Counted from the first letter of the stretch, positions 1-12,753 are shown. The stretch: DNA of 64,000 nucleotides from Ceratodon purpureus (GCA_014871385.1 CM026426.1:89620250-89684249), one strand, 5' to 3'. Made by a program: numbers and translations. Notes: generated from the sequence alone by a model not told the origin.

Positions 1-89
1 AATAGAGAACTCAGTTGTGTGGATTGAGTGAATAGTATCAGCTTGAGTATACTGCGTAAGACTAATTGAGTGTCCGTCAGCTACTCGAG

Positions 90-886
90 GTCAGAAGTAA
101 AGGAAATCTCACCAAAAAAAAGAAAAAAAAGTGTGGTGGAGTGGGGGTTGGGGGTCGGATAGCAGTGGTGGGGTGGGTGTCGGAGGGTGGTCTGAGGCCC
201 GGCACAAGCACCCGGAGGTTGCCACGGCAGCCTCAGACCAAAGCCTCGGATCACCAAGCCACCACGTCTCTAACTGGAAACACTACCTTCTAAACTTCTA
301 TTTATATCGAGCCATCGGATAAGTAGCAAACAGTATGGGTTAAATGTCAACTAGATCTGCTCCCCAACTTCGCACTTTGAACTATTTGAGCAAGGTATGA
401 TTTGTAGTTCCTCTACTGTAATGCTCTCAGATTTAGAAATGAAGAGATAACATATGAATCTAAAATTCTAAAGACTGTAACCAAGCCACACCCGAGTTAT
501 CCCCTCTGCGTTTTTATATAAATAACCTCGTGGAGATCATTCCCTCATCCACATATCATGGCGCCAACATGTGCTGATTGAATTAATGAATCCAATTCCT
601 ATTGTACGGTAAGACTATGTCGAACACAGAAGTAAAGGAATTCTCACGAAAAAAAAGATAAAAAAGTGTGGTGGAGTGGGGGTTGGGGGTCGGATAGCGG
701 TGGTGGGGTGGGTGTCGGAGGGTGGTCTGAGGCCCGACACAAGCACCCGGAGGTTGCCACGGCAGCCTCAGACCGGAGCCTCGGATCACCAAGCCACCAC
801 GGCTTTAACTGGGAATACCACACCCTAAACTTCTATTTATATCAAACCATCGTATGTGTACCAAACAGTATGGGTTAATTGTCACC
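90..886. repeat. Two-copy direct repeat, offset 535 bp
   Basis: Positions about 90-351 recur at about 625-886 with few mismatches. Both copies begin with a GAAGTAAAGGAA stretch, pass through an A-rich run and a GGTGG/GGGTGG-rich block, and end near AAACAGTATGGGTTAA. Weaker similarity continues upstream of each copy, so the left copy may begin before the window. Short open frames across the G-rich block are present in both copies but have no recognisable domain. It could be a tandem duplication, paired LTR-like ends or a duplicated promoter. I see no element boundaries. Confidence 0.75.
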
Positions 887-1143
887 TTCTGCATGCTTCC
901 CATTTTTGTGCAGACCTAATCCAAATGAACATATTGTCAAAAACAAATTCAAAACTGCAGACAATTTGAACCGACAATAATTCAGCAACCGACAGACTAG
1001 AGGCTCGCATTCTCAGTCGTTCAATCCACCACCCAAGGCACGCCTTTCAAAATTTATTATCACATCTACGTGTACATTCCATCGCCTCTGCAACCTGATA
1101 AGTCCTTCAATAATACAAAAATTCGAAGCTACTAATCTCTAAA

Positions 1144-2396
1144 CTACGCAGGGACTGTCAACCGACAAAGACTGCCCCGCGTGGCTCCTGTACGCAACCT
1201 CTTTCCAACAAACGCCGAAGGTGGATCTGAATTGTTTCCCATGTCTTTGCTAATAGGCTCAGCCGCTAGTGGCGCCTCCACCAAAATGTCAGTGAGTGGC
1301 CGCTCCATCAGACGTGTGTGGTTTAAAGTATCCAGCCCAAGTAATTTCCGGCCACGCTTCTTAGACAACCTCGCAGCTGGCTTCATAGGCTGACATTCAG
1401 CATCAGCTACCGCGGGCTCCTCCACAGCAACAGATGTCCTCTTAGCACAGCGACTGAATGTCCTGTGAGGCTCGGGAGTCTCCGTTGGACACTCAGCATT
1501 GTCTAGAGATTCTTCCTCTTCACTCGTGGGTCTCTCCTCCCCAGGCCTCTCCTTCACCTGCGACTCCTCAATGACGTCTATGTCTGGGACGTCACCAGCG
1601 TCGGTCCCCACAACTGTCCGCACACCCCCCTGGGAGAACACGTCGTCATTGCACCAATGCACAAGCCCTCTGATATCCTCGTCATCGCTATCTTCTGGTT
1701 CTGCACGTTCGACTTCTGCGGCAGCCACAGGTTTCTCGACAGATGGGCTCACGTTGGACTTCTTCGTAATACGAGACCACCCCGCAATGTCCTTCATGCA
1801 TACGGGGCATTTCTCTACACCAGAGATGCACTTAAAGCAGAAGTTTTCATGTCCACAAGCCTGCAGAGAAATAGTACAACATCACAATAAAGTTGAAGAT
1901 CATACGTGGATGTGTTGCAAAGAAAGCAAATACTGCATTTCATCTAATCCAAATGGAGAATTACCGTGAGCGACATTGTTGCTGGTTTGATCTTGCACAT
2001 GGTACAAACTTCTTCCGTTCCTTCATCTGATGCCTTGTTTTTCCCTGCATTGTCGTCACTAACACTAGATTGGGACTGATTGAAGCCGGTCTGTGCCAAG
2101 TCTGAAAAAAAGCGGACACCCGAGCTATCACTCCCTGCCAGTTTATCGACTTGTTCACTCTGTGGAGATCTCTTCCTTGCAGATACGTGGACCGTGTTCT
2201 CATCCCTTCTCTGAGAAGATTCACTGCCAGGTTCAGAGTCTTGGGATCTTGATGCTGAGGTACTTGGTGTTCGAAAACCTTCTTGCAATGCTGGCCTGGA
2301 AATCTGCGGGAAACTCACCCTAAATCCTGCTCCTGCCATAATCACCGGTTGAGCGAAAGTTAATTCCATGCTGAGAATTGTCAACACACAACTCAC
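1144..2396 (-). CDS. RING-HC-like zinc finger protein, C-terminal exons
   Basis: Two exons are supported: one ending at 1965 with a GTAATT donor, and one from 1860 after a TTTCTCTGCAG acceptor to the stop at 1144. Joining them completes a RING-type cysteine/histidine set: CTMC, then ACGH, FCFKC and CPVC. The first half of the RING lies at the end of the upstream exon. N-terminal to it is a Ser/Gln-rich stretch; C-terminal to it is an acidic, disordered tail (EPEDSDDEDI and similar) with basic patches. RING-HC proteins of this type are usually ubiquitin ligases acting on a bound partner. The first exon start is uncertain: an ATG at 2339 is possible, but a TTTCCCGCAG acceptor near 2308 could instead link it to the coiled-coil exon at 3655-4790. 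I infer it is the 3' part of that gene. Confidence 0.5.
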
Positions 2397-2639
2397 CTTA
2401 GTCTAAACTAGCCTATACCTTCACTGCTACTACAACCCACAACGGAGCTGCTACCATTTTGAACCCGAATCTATTAACTATTCCTGGTGTCCTTTAATTC
2501 CTTATAAAATTCCTTATAGATCCTCTCCTTTAGGCCTACAAGAAGTCCTTAATCAATCCATACACAGACAGTAGCGGACTAGCCTCAATCGCTCCGGAAC
2601 GGACCCTATCTACGCAGTACTACTCATTCTGTCAGTCCG

Positions 2640-3110
2640 TATGAATTCCAGCCTTCTTCAGAATGTAGTTCGAGGGAAGTCCGGACTAAAGGATCAGACC
2701 GGACCTAAGGATCAAAGGATTAGACATAAGGAATTTTAGTAAAGGAAAGGACTAGAACTGGAACCGGCAGACCGGACCTAAGGATCAAAGGATGAGACAT
2801 AAGGAATTTGAGTAAAGGTCAGGACTAGAATTGGAACCGGCTCAAGGAATAGACAGACATTCCAGACTCAAGGAACCAAAGGATCAGACATAAGGATCAA
2901 CTCAAGGAAAGGACTAGAATCAGCAGGAACTCAAGGAAAGGGAGAGAATTGGAACAGACGCAAGGAAAGGACTAGAATCCTAACAGACTGAAGGAATAGA
3001 CATAAATCCTAGACTGAAGAAACAGACTCAAGGAAAAGATTCAAGGAAGAGACTGAAGGAAGAGACCCACGGAATAGACTCACGGAACAGACTCACGGAA
3101 CCTTGATTAG
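2640..3110. repeat. Purine-rich degenerate minisatellite
   Basis: A 73-bp unit (GGACCTAAGGATCAAAGGAT...) at about 2701 is repeated at about 2774. Beyond it come degenerate copies of the motifs CAAGGAA, GGACTAGAA and GACATAAGGA down to about 3110. It lies in the intron-like gap between the RING exons and the coiled-coil exon on the opposite strand. There is no coding potential. Confidence 0.7.
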
Positions 3111-3560
3111 CACATCAAGAGCACATTCGGACTCCCATATCAGAGTCAGTTGAATTTGTCTAGGGAAGGACTGAAAGAACTTGCTCATACATTAAACAGG
3201 GCATCTCCGGACTTCAAGTCTAGTGAGTACAGAAGTACTTAGCAAAAAAAATCGTAGATTACAAAAGGCTTAAACGGACTGAAATCAAATCCTAGCTCCT
3301 CTCCCTTCCTTCTGGCAGATTAAAAAAAATCCCGTTCAACCCGTGCCATGGCCCACAAAGAAACATAATTCGTCTGCCTTTGTCACCCTAAATTGTAAAG
3401 AATTACGCCTCACACAACAAAGACTCAATTACGGCCTCACACAGCAAAGACCTTTGAGCAGCAGCTTAATATTCGTTCATCATACACAGTAGCTTTAATC
3501 ACGAAATTCAAGAAACCAAGAAATCTACCAAGGCTCGAGCAATCACAAGAGCGAAACTAT
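3111..3560. other. No gene seen
   Basis: This stretch follows the minisatellite and precedes the coiled-coil/RING-like exon. No long frame, RNA gene or element end is visible. It is probably intron of the minus-strand gene. Confidence 0.5.
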
Positions 3561-3654
3561 TCAGGAAAAAAACCAACAGAAACAAAATAACAACAAAGCA
3601 TTTCTATTGAACTCCAAGAAGGCAATCAGAATCCAGAAAACCCTGTACCCACGC

Positions 3655-4790
3655 TCACCTTTGGTTTTCAAATTTTGGCACTGACCCGCCTCTTCAACCT
3701 TGACGTTGTTGCCAATCTTGCTAATGCCCTGCGAAACCCTGATACCTATTGAGGTAACGCTGTCCACAGAAAATTCCTTCTCACAATTCTTGAAGCAGCA
3801 GATTGAAGATGTTGCCGCGTGCTGAGCCAAACAAAAACCATGGTACGTGTGCCCACAGCATAAAGGAACAAAATTATTCGCAATGTACCAGTACCCACAA
3901 ACGGGGCATGCATTGAGCAGGTGCATTGTAGAGGAAGGTTTGTCGGGGTTGTTGTCAAGCGGTCTTGACAAGAGAGCAACCCCTGTCCCCTCGCTCATCT
4001 TCTTTGATTGTTCTTGCATGCCGACAAGCAGTCTTTCCAGTCCAAGAACCCTGCTCTGAACATTCACCTGCCTCTCTAAACTCTCACGCAAGCGACCCTC
4101 GACATCCAGCCAAATTCCCCCGACATCCAGCCACGATTATTCGACAGTGAGCAGCCGTCTTGGACGCAAGGGTCATCGACAAAGAAAGATCGTCACTCTG
4201 AAGCTTGTCCGCAATGAGGGTCGACGCTAAATCTTCACTGCTCTCTTCCTCACACAATATCGACTCCCTCTCTGTAATATTTCTTTGAAGCTGCCTATGC
4301 TGCTCCGTCAAATTTGCCAACTCACGTTCATTTTCCTCTAACATTACAACCCGATCAGACAACATGATTGATGCCCTCCTCGACTGACCCTCTAATCCCT
4401 CGACATCCACTAACCTCTCTGAGAGCTCTCCCGACACCCTGATAACAGAGTCTCGGTTCTTGCAATCACATCGGACATGGCCTCCAGATCTGTCTGCGCC
4501 CAACGAGGAGCTGCGATTACAGTAAAGCCTTTTCTAGATGCCCCTAAGACCTTCTTCCCCATCACACACTCCTCGTCAACCTCGGACTTGAGGGTGAGTT
4601 TCAGCGCCGGCAAAGGCACTTCCTTCGGTGACCCTACCTGAAGCCTTCTCTTGCCAAGTACTTGAACCCCTCCAAGAATCTCACCACCACTCTTCTCAAC
4701 CTTCACGCTACCGGTCTTAATTTTCGACTCTCTTAGCTGCTCTCTGTATCGCTGCCTACGGACTGCGAACTCGGCCCAATTGACGGGCTG
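3655..4790 (-). pseudogene. Coiled-coil plus RING-like zinc-binding protein, frame-disrupted
   Basis: On the minus strand a weak homology starts near 4790 (PVNWAEFAVRRQRYREQL). It matches the internal part of the related gene at 14.6-18.8 kb (LVNWALYGQ...RRKYEQDL). It continues as a basic segment, a long heptad-type coiled coil (LEENERELANLTEQHRQLQ) and then a cysteine-rich module: CPVCGYWY, CCGHTYHGFC, a downstream His, CC and C. The same module appears as CALCGFNF...CKHMYHPFC in the 17-kb gene. Coding phase changes between 4503 and 4410 and again near 4091, where a short GACATCCAGCC duplication sits, so this copy is interrupted. The exon ends at a good donor (AAAG|GTGAGC) at 3655. The RING exons at 1144-2396 may be its continuation. 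Function is unknown; a RING/PHD-like binding role is inferred. Confidence 0.5.
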
Positions 4791-4799
4791 CGGGGTGTA

Positions 4800-5730
4800 A
4801 GCACACTACGCCTAGGTAAAAAGTATGTCAGAAAAGTACATTTCAGAAAATACCCGGTAGAAAGTACTTTGTTTCCCTAGGAAAAAACTATGCAAATGCA
4901 TTTCCCATTACAGAACATGATTGGCACATTGCCTAGCGTTGTTGTTGAAAGCCTAAGATCAGAAAAAGAATCGTATGGAGCTTCAAAAGTAGTACTTTTC
5001 CCGAATTTAAAAGTATGTCAGATTGTCAAAAATTCCACAAAGTACAATTTTTCTAATATGTAGATGTTATATTTTGCTGTAATATTGTAACAGGGTATGG
5101 GACTCATAAAAGGCTACGGATCCCACTTGAAAAATCTGGAAGAAGTTGAAGATCCATGGAAATATTCGCTGCCTTTTGCCTTTTTTTTTCGCAGCCTAGA
5201 ATTCCTAAAATATAAGCATCTTTCGTGATTTTCCTACGTAGAAGGCTTTCTGGACGTGTGCCCCATGTTGGCTAACGGCCATTTCATTCTTATCACTTGT
5301 TTTATTAGACATTCTGAATTTGATGCGGCCGCCACTAAGAGTAGTTGAAAATGTACTTCCAAAATGAGAAGTACTTAGAGTACTTTTCTGTGGAATTTTG
5401 GACTGTCGGATTTCATTAAGCTCAGATCTCAGCCGTACGCGTTGTTGATAAGGTCCGATATAAGTGGATCTAGCCGGTTTCGAATGCAGGTGGATCTTCT
5501 GTTAGTTAATGGATGGATGTATTTTACTTGAATCTGTCCATCTAAAGTTGGTTTCTCTTGCATGCGCCTACAGTGCATGCAAGGGTTGTGGACGTCGACC
5601 GAAGTTGTTTTTCGGAGTTGCAAGGAGGCTTAGCTGCGGCGCAGCCATCGCCAGGGTTTGCCACACAAATGTCTGGGGAAGGGCATCTTCCGAGCTCTAC
5701 ACTAGTCCAGTCCCTCATAACTTCATAATA
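4800..5730. promoter_or_regulatory. Divergent intergenic region rich in AGTACTT-type motifs
   Basis: About 0.9 kb separates the minus-strand coiled-coil gene from the plus-strand transposase-like gene, so it should hold both promoters. It is dotted with AGTACTT, AAGTAC and AAAGTATGTCAGA copies in both orientations. The same hexamer family is dense in introns of related genes near 7.2-7.6, 16.2-16.7 and 44.5-45.1 kb. No core promoter can be assigned. Confidence 0.35.
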
Positions 5731-5734
5731 CGTA

Positions 5735-8700
5735 GTGCGAGATCCTCCGCAGCTTGTTCAGCAGCGAATTACCCATTACTACCCTGTCTGCGACTTTGTC
5801 GACGAAGGGATTGAGAGTGTAGGACAGCATTTCACCACCCATTCATGCGATAGTCCCTCAGATGATGTGTCTAGCAGTACCCACGTATCCGAGACACCCA
5901 CTTCTAAGGTTGGAGATATTAGCTGGTACCTGCATCATTCAAACCAGGCGCTGCAGTCCCGTGAGCGCCTTGTCCAGAATCCGAACACGTTATTTGGATC
6001 CTACACCTTTGAGGACGGTCTCCATCGAGAAGAACTCGACAGCTACCCCAACTGTCAGACTCCTTCCCCTGTGCTCCAGGTGAGTAATCGTCAAGTTTTT
6101 CCAGAGCTTTTGAGTTTCGATTATGTACTTGTTATGCTACCCAGTTAATGTTATTTGATGGAAACATGTTGTACTTGTTTTCCACTGTATTTGCACGTAG
6201 GTCCAGGACAACGTTATTCCAACCTCTATTTTCCAGAATGTGATCTACCTTCTCTAACCGCGTAGTCTCTTCTGTGGGTTCACGGCTCTCATCACTTGTA
6301 GCATGGGGGACCAAGCCCGGAGACAGAGGTCGAGGCCGCGACGTGCTGGTCTTTTGGAGAGGGCGTCAGAGATGGAAACTGTAGAGGCTGCACGGTTAGA
6401 GAAGGCAGAGCGCGATCGGTTGTACCAGGAACGCCGTCGCAGGAGAATTTCAATGGACTAGGAAGGAGGAGAGATTTCTACGACGAACACAGCGCCTGAG
6501 AATTCAGATGTCATTTCTACACGAGATGCATCTAGGGTTGCTCAAAAAATTGTGCACAGCATGTGTGATGAGCTCAACACACTTCCTGGTCCCCATTGTC
6601 GTCAGATTGTGTTTGAGAAGGTTCTTCGCCACAATCTTGTTTTGCCTTTGTTACCTTACTATTATCCTCGGGATTTAGAAGCTAAGAGTATTCATTATTT
6701 TATTCAAAGTTATAGAGCAGAGTTACAGTCCGTGTCCATACCGTTCTCAAACAACATGTTGTCTAGAAAAGGTGCTCTGTTGGATGCTGCTGTTAGTGGG
6801 AATGTTGGGGGTGTTAGGGCGCTTGCACGTGTCTTAGGAACCAAGACAGATAATATACAAGCTGCCTTGGAAAGGAGAGAAGAGTATGAGGAGGGTGCTG
6901 CTCGGTTTGCACCCCTTCGCAGGCAAAAACGCACAGATGGATCTACAGAGTATTGTCTTGCTACAGTTCAAGCTTGGTGGCACAGTCAAATTAGAGTAAG
7001 TCCAAACAAAAAGGACGTCGTGAACAAGGGCGGTGGGCTGAAAAGAGGAGGAGAGACACATCCAAAGCACTATTTGACAGTCACGCAGGTATGTCTTCAA
7101 TACTTTGCATGAAAACCATCTTGTACCGCATGTACACAGCAATCCCACTGTACAATGTTTCTTTTACTTAATGTACTTCGACACCGTTAGTACTTCACGT
7201 ACTGGCAAAGAAGTACTAATAGTGTCGAAAATTCTCCCCTATTTTACTCTTTTTATTTCAAGGTGCAAAAAGTATGTTCCTTAATGAAAACAGTAGAGTA
7301 CTATTAGTATCACATGTACTAGTTCTTATATTAAGTGTACTTGCGAAATTACTTTGTGTACAAATGGATTTATGTAATGTGTATTATTATGATTTAGGGT
7401 AGAATCCGCATGTAGTTTTCATAATATAGGTAGTACTCGATGGGGGCGGTGTTGTATACTGAAGTACTTTATGTTTTGAGTATGTACGCTTAACTAGTAC
7501 TTTTTATAATACAAGGTACTCGTAGTATTATGTTAATGCCAAATATGTATTTGTTGGTACTCTGTGAATGTACTTTCGGTTTTCAATGTACCTGTAGGTT
7601 CAGATTGTTGGTTCTGTAGTACTAATAATACTTTTTTATGTATGTGGTGTGTAGACGACATTCTTCTTGCAGTTCAAAGAGGCTCATCCAGAGTGTAAAA
7701 TCGGGCAACGTAGATTTGAGAATCTGAAACCATGGTATGTGAAACCACTTAGGGACCGTAATGTGTGCTGCTGCATCTACCATGTAGAAATGGATCTCAT
7801 GAGGGTAGGGTTGAACACCCTACGGGAGGAGAAGAGGGGTCTGCATGCACAAATAGATTGCTCTTGTAAATGTGACGTTTGTTCTGCTTCTGTAGAGACT
7901 GCAACGGGTGATGGTATAGGCTGTGATGCTCATCACAGAATATTTAAGAGGATCACTCATTTGTGGGAAGCTTGTCTTTGCAAGAAGCCAGAGTCCAATG
8001 AATGGCACAAGCTCTCTTGTCTAATGGGTGATTGTGAAGAATGTGGCGTAGATACTCTAGGTTTTTGGCCACAGGAGATGTCTTCACTGGAAGAACCTAA
8101 ACTAAGGTGGAAACACTTCTCGTATGTTACTATTGGCACTGACCGTGAGACAGGGAAGGCGAAGAAAAGGTTGCAAGAGGTATATGAAGAGACTAGTCCT
8201 CTGGAGTTTGTTACTTACCTGAAATCCAAAGTTCAAGCCTTTATCAAGCATAATTTTATTGCCAATTGGCAGGATTGGCAGTGCAAGGAAATGATGGAAG
8301 GTTTGCCTGAGGGAGTTATAGTTTCCCACATCGATTTTGCAGAGAACTATGAATTCCAGATTCAAAACGAAGTTCAGAGCATGTACTATATGTCTGAGTA
8401 TGTGTCCTTGTTGGTCCATATCACTTTGCAGAGAGTCCGTGATGTGAGTGGTGATTTGATCACCAGAAAACATACACACTACTATATTTCGGATGACAAG
8501 AAACATGACAGTTTGTTCGTTCAGCATTGTCTTATGCTACACTGGAGGTGGTTGATTGCTAACGGGGAAAAACCAAGGGAGCATTGGGTATTCTCTGATG
8601 GCTGTGCAGGTCAGTTTAAGGGGGCTACAGCAATGTATTTTGTTGCTAGATATCCCAGTCTCACAGGAGGCTGCTCGATGATCTGGAACTTTTTCGCGAC

Positions 8701-9923
8701 TGGACATGGGAAAGGTACTTGTTATTCTGTACTTTTGTACTTCTTTGAGTGAAGCTCCGGTACTTTTGTACTTTTGTTACTGGAGCGTATGTACTTCTGT
8801 ATATCTTGAGTGGAGACAGTGTACTTATGTACTTCTGTGAGAGAAGCAGAATCTATATTACGAGATGGGGATGATGTGCTATGCTGTTAATATGGATTTA
8901 CTGAACATTTTTGGTTGCAATTGTAGGTGAATGGGATGGTGCAGGGCCCGTAGTGAAGCGTGCTTTACGTATCGAACAGATTCGAAACCCTGAGAGGCAG
9001 CTGCAGAACGCACTCCAATGTGTTGAGTACTTACAGGAGGGCTTCTCTAATAGAGCGCCTTCTTCGTATGCAGGGACTAGCAGCAGAGATATTCACCGTA
9101 CCTTTTGGCACGTAGGTGAGAGCGAGATCAGCAGGGACTCATCGATGGCGTGTCACACTATTGCAGGCTCAAGATCTCTCCATTCCATTATGGGGAATTC
9201 TACCACCAATAAGACATGTTTGCTGGTTAGACCTCTGTCATGTTTCTGTGCGTCGTGCATACATAAAGACTGGGAGAATTGTGAGCAAACGGCTCATGTT
9301 CCAGGGTGGAGGGAAGTGCAAATCCAGCCCAAAGCGCCGTCAGGGGAGCTGGAGACCCTGGATGACGACCCAGCCGAGCAGGTATTGTTGTGTAATAGCA
9401 TCACAGTTGTAAGGTTATTTTTTTAAATCGATTTAAAATTCTTTAAATTCGTAACTTTGCTGGACACATGAAGAATAATATGAGGATGCTCACCTACTGA
9501 TTTATTCAGGTACACCGAGGAGAGAGGCTAGATGAAGTCGTTGACATTGGTGACAATTTTGTGGTTCCAGCTGAACAACCAAACGAAGAGGGTGTTGATT
9601 TTTATATCTTGCAATGCCAACGACGAAAGTATAAACTGAAGGCTCCTCTGTCGTGTCCTTGGTGTGCCGAATTTGAAGCAGGGGATTTCGTCATAGAAGG
9701 CACTTATTACAAGAAGTCTGGCCGGGGTGAATACACATACACATATCTTGAAAAATCAGTCGTAGCTCATGTTTCATCGCACCTGGTTATAGCCTGCAAA
9801 TTCCGAATGAAACTCGCCCCCTACTGCCTGAAAGGTGGGGATCCAGTATATAAGATCTCCTCAGAAGTAGTCGATGTTGTGAGACACTCTTTAGCACAGA
9901 TGTGGGAAAATGACGATGAGTGA
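5735..9923 (+). pseudogene. RNase H-like transposase-family gene with in-frame TAG
   Basis: The five-exon model uses canonical sites: exon ending 6079 (CCAG|GTGAGT), 6302-7088, 7655-8714, 8927-9381 and 9510-9923 (TGA). Exon 3 opens into IGQRRFENLKPWYVKPL and a Cys-rich CCCIYHVE region. It then carries candidate metal ligands: VSHIDFAENYE, FSDGCAGQFKG and, across the exon 3/4 junction, GHGKGEWDGAG. These resemble the acidic triad order of RNase H-fold transposases. Exon 5 holds a WC..EF plus GTYYKK...YTYLEKS C-terminal module seen in plant members of this family as I remember it. Exon 2 is open from an ATG at 6303 through 7088 except for a TAG at 6459-6461, with the frame continuing on both sides. 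Either translation starts later (6552) or the copy is dead. The intron at 7089-7654 is packed with AGTACTT motifs. A decayed homologue lies at 45.1-46.5 kb. Confidence 0.7.
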
Positions 9924-11010
9924 TAATTATTGCAATTAAACCTGTTTTTTATAACTTAGTCACTTTCATGTGAAATCTATGTGTCATGTGTGAGAACGTA
10001 CCTGGTTGTTATCTATCTCCCATGCAGGACGTTGTTTGATTGGATCAATATACAAGGAGTTACATTGATACCATTATATCCCAATGCCATTAAGCAAAGT
10101 AGAGTCTTCCACCAGTCGTAGTGTTAGTTGAACATGAACATGGCAATAGAAATCAGACAGGTTTAGGGTACATATATAAGTTATGTAGCAATATCGATGG
10201 AGCGCCTAGGTGGGACTGGAATGATGTTCACAATTAAAAATAATCAAAAACCGTTGGTTAAGTTTAGGGTCGGAAGGAATATCCACAGAAATTACTCTTC
10301 AATTCTCAAGATGATCCATCTAATTTTAACTCAAAAACATTCCGTTCTGAAATTTAAGACATACTGTCCACAGGCGCAGTCGAGTCTCACTATAAATAGG
10401 GATCTGGAGCAATAATGGAATTGCTTTATCTATTGCGAAGGGACCACTGCTTTAGAAAACACTTGTTCGTCAGCTATTAGTACTCAGCTTACTTTGGGTC
10501 TCCGCAGATACTGCAACTGGACAAACGCTTAACAGAATCTGAAGCATATACCAAAAATTATAAAGGGTTATACTAGTAGACACGTCATGATATTCTCTTA
10601 AGTTCCCCCAGTGTTTGGGTAAATGCATGTTTATAATTGATTTAACCAAAATCTGAATGCAAAACGGCGATTTAAAATGATAAAGGCAATTACAAATGAA
10701 TTAACAACAACCAAATAACATAACTGTTTTATATTGAACTATATATGGATGTGCATGTATGTGGCCTTAAATAGAACCTTATTGGACGATTATTTCGATT
10801 AAGTTAATTTATAACTCAAAGATAAGTTGTCACTTTTCTTTTAAAATATGGAAAGCGGATATAGGCATAGGTGTTATTCACATTTATTTAAAATATTTAA
10901 AAGATTTTAATTTGAAATAATCTAGGAATACAGTTACTTCAAGGTATGAAATAAGCTTAAACGCTTAGTTAATACTTGAGTATTAGTGGATACGCGGGAA
11001 TATTTCAAAG
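9924..11010. other. Noncoding stretch, nothing recognised
   Basis: AT-rich sequence after the transposase-like gene. The few short frames (for example 10197-10415) have no coding signature, splice context or family resemblance. No terminal repeats were identified, so the right end of the preceding element is not located. Confidence 0.5.
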
Positions 11011-11017
11011 ATCTTTT

Positions 11018-11900
11018 ATTCTGTTTTATGTTTATCGATCTTATCCATTCTTTTTATTTTATTTATTTACATTTTTTTTTCAAGCTTCTTAATTCTTCTT
11101 GAACTTCTTCATACTTCGTTTACTTTAACTTTTCCCTTGATTCTCCTTCCTTTCATCCTCCTTATTTTTTTATTTTTTTTTAAGCTTCTTCTCCCTTCTT
11201 GTTCTTGAGTTTCTTTTATTTTGATTTATGTTTATCGATCTTATCCATTCTTTTTATTTTATTTATTTACATTTTTTTTTCAAGCTTCTTAATTCTTCTT
11301 GACCTTCTTCATACTTCGTTTACTTTAACTTTTCCCTTGATTCCCCTTCCTTTCATCCTCCTTATTTTTTATTTTTTTTTTAAGCTTCTTCTCCCTTCTT
11401 GTTCTTGAGTTTCTTTTATTTTGATTTATGTTTATCGATCTTATCCATTCTTTTTATTTTATTTATTTACATTTTTTTTTCAAGCTTCTTAATTCTTCTT
11501 GACCTTCTTCATACTTCGTTTACTTTAACTTTTCCCTTGATTCCCCTTCCTTTCATCCTCCTTATTTTTTATTTTTTTTTAAGCTTCTTCTCCCTTCTTG
11601 TTCTTGAGTTTCTTTTATTTTGATTTATTATTATCCATCTTATCCATTCTTTTTATTTTATTTATTTACATTTTTTTTTTCAAGCTTCTTAATTCTTCTT
11701 GACCTTCTTCATACTTCGTTTACTTTAACTTTTCCCTTGATTCCCCTTCCTTTCATCCTCCTTATCTTTTTTAATTTTTTTTTTAAGCTTCTTCTCCCTT
11801 CTTGTTCTTGAGTTTCTTCTATTTTGATTTATTTTTATCGATCTTATCCATTCTTTATATTTTATTTCTTTACAATTTTTTTTTTCAAGCTTCTTAATGT
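11018..11900. repeat. 200-bp tandem satellite, pyrimidine-rich, about 4.4 copies
   Basis: The landmark TTTATCGATCTTATCCATTC starts at about 11031, 11231 and 11431. A variant follows at 11631 and another copy at about 11833, giving a strict 200-bp period (202 at the last step). Each unit holds a poly-T run, CAAGCTTCTTAATTCTTCTTG, a TTTCATCCTCCTTA block, a second poly-T run and AAGCTTCTTCTCCCTTCTTGTTC. Copies 2 and 3 are nearly identical, so the array expanded recently. Open frames across it are strings of F, L, S and I and are artefacts of composition. Confidence 0.95.
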
Positions 11901-12750
11901 TTTATTATCCCTTTTTTGTTCTTCTTGTCCTTTCCTTATTTCATTTAATTTAAACTTTCAAAGCCTTCATATTTCTTCTTTTACTTATTGTTCTTTTAGT
12001 TGATTATATGTTTTCCAAACTATTTCTTTTTTTGTTGTTTTTTTTTTCTTTTATTTTTTCAATATTTTCCCTATCTTATTGTTTATTATTATTCACGTTC
12101 CTTTTGTATTTTTATGTTTACTTTTATTTTTTTGTTTCTCAATATCTCAAAGTTTTTATGGACTGAATGGGTAGGTGGGACAGATCGTGAGCTGGGTCTT
12201 AACAAGTACATGTGGCGGGAGAAGATAGAGCGGGAAAGTTTCTGAGTGGGGGAAAATGATTCTTTTCTAGGAGAATAGTCCGAGCGGGACGGAATCCCAA
12301 GCAATCACATTGCCGCCTGAATGTGGCCGTTTGGAAACAAATATAGTCCATATAGCGAGGTCATATCTACTCCTTTGTATTTCTGGTCATTGGTATTTCT
12401 TTAGCTTCAATTCAGTCCCTGAGAACCGTTACAGTGTCACAACCTAGGTACGCATCTCTTAGTACTCCCTCATTCCTTGACCCAGTGGCATCTGCTGCGT
12501 GTTTCTTTACTCCTCTTATCACTTCATTGCTTTCTCAGTTTTCATGTTTGTGTGCTTCAACCTTCTTCCAAAGTGACATTATAAAGTTGACGTCTTCTTA
12601 AGAGTTTGATCATCTACGTTGTACTGTTTTTATTTGCTAGACTCAAGAGAATGCGGATGTTTTTTTGTGAATGCAAGTTTTTTTGGATACGCAAGTGCAT
12701 TGGAGTTCTTTGACTGGATTTGTTTACAAATTTGTGTTGATTTTAGTTAA
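11901..12750. other. T-rich sequence then ordinary noncoding DNA
   Basis: The first 250 bp are degenerate T-rich sequence like the satellite. The remainder up to the SET-domain gene stop at 12754 shows no gene. It would contain the 3' UTR and terminator of the minus-strand SET gene. Confidence 0.5.
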
Positions 12751-12753
12751 GTT

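Noticed and set aside
10197-10415. Small protein gene
   Set aside because: No start or splice context, no domain and composition like the surrounding noncoding DNA.
11199-12245. Open frames rich in Phe, Leu, Ser and Ile as membrane proteins
   Set aside because: They are repeated with the 200-bp satellite and arise from its T/C-rich composition.
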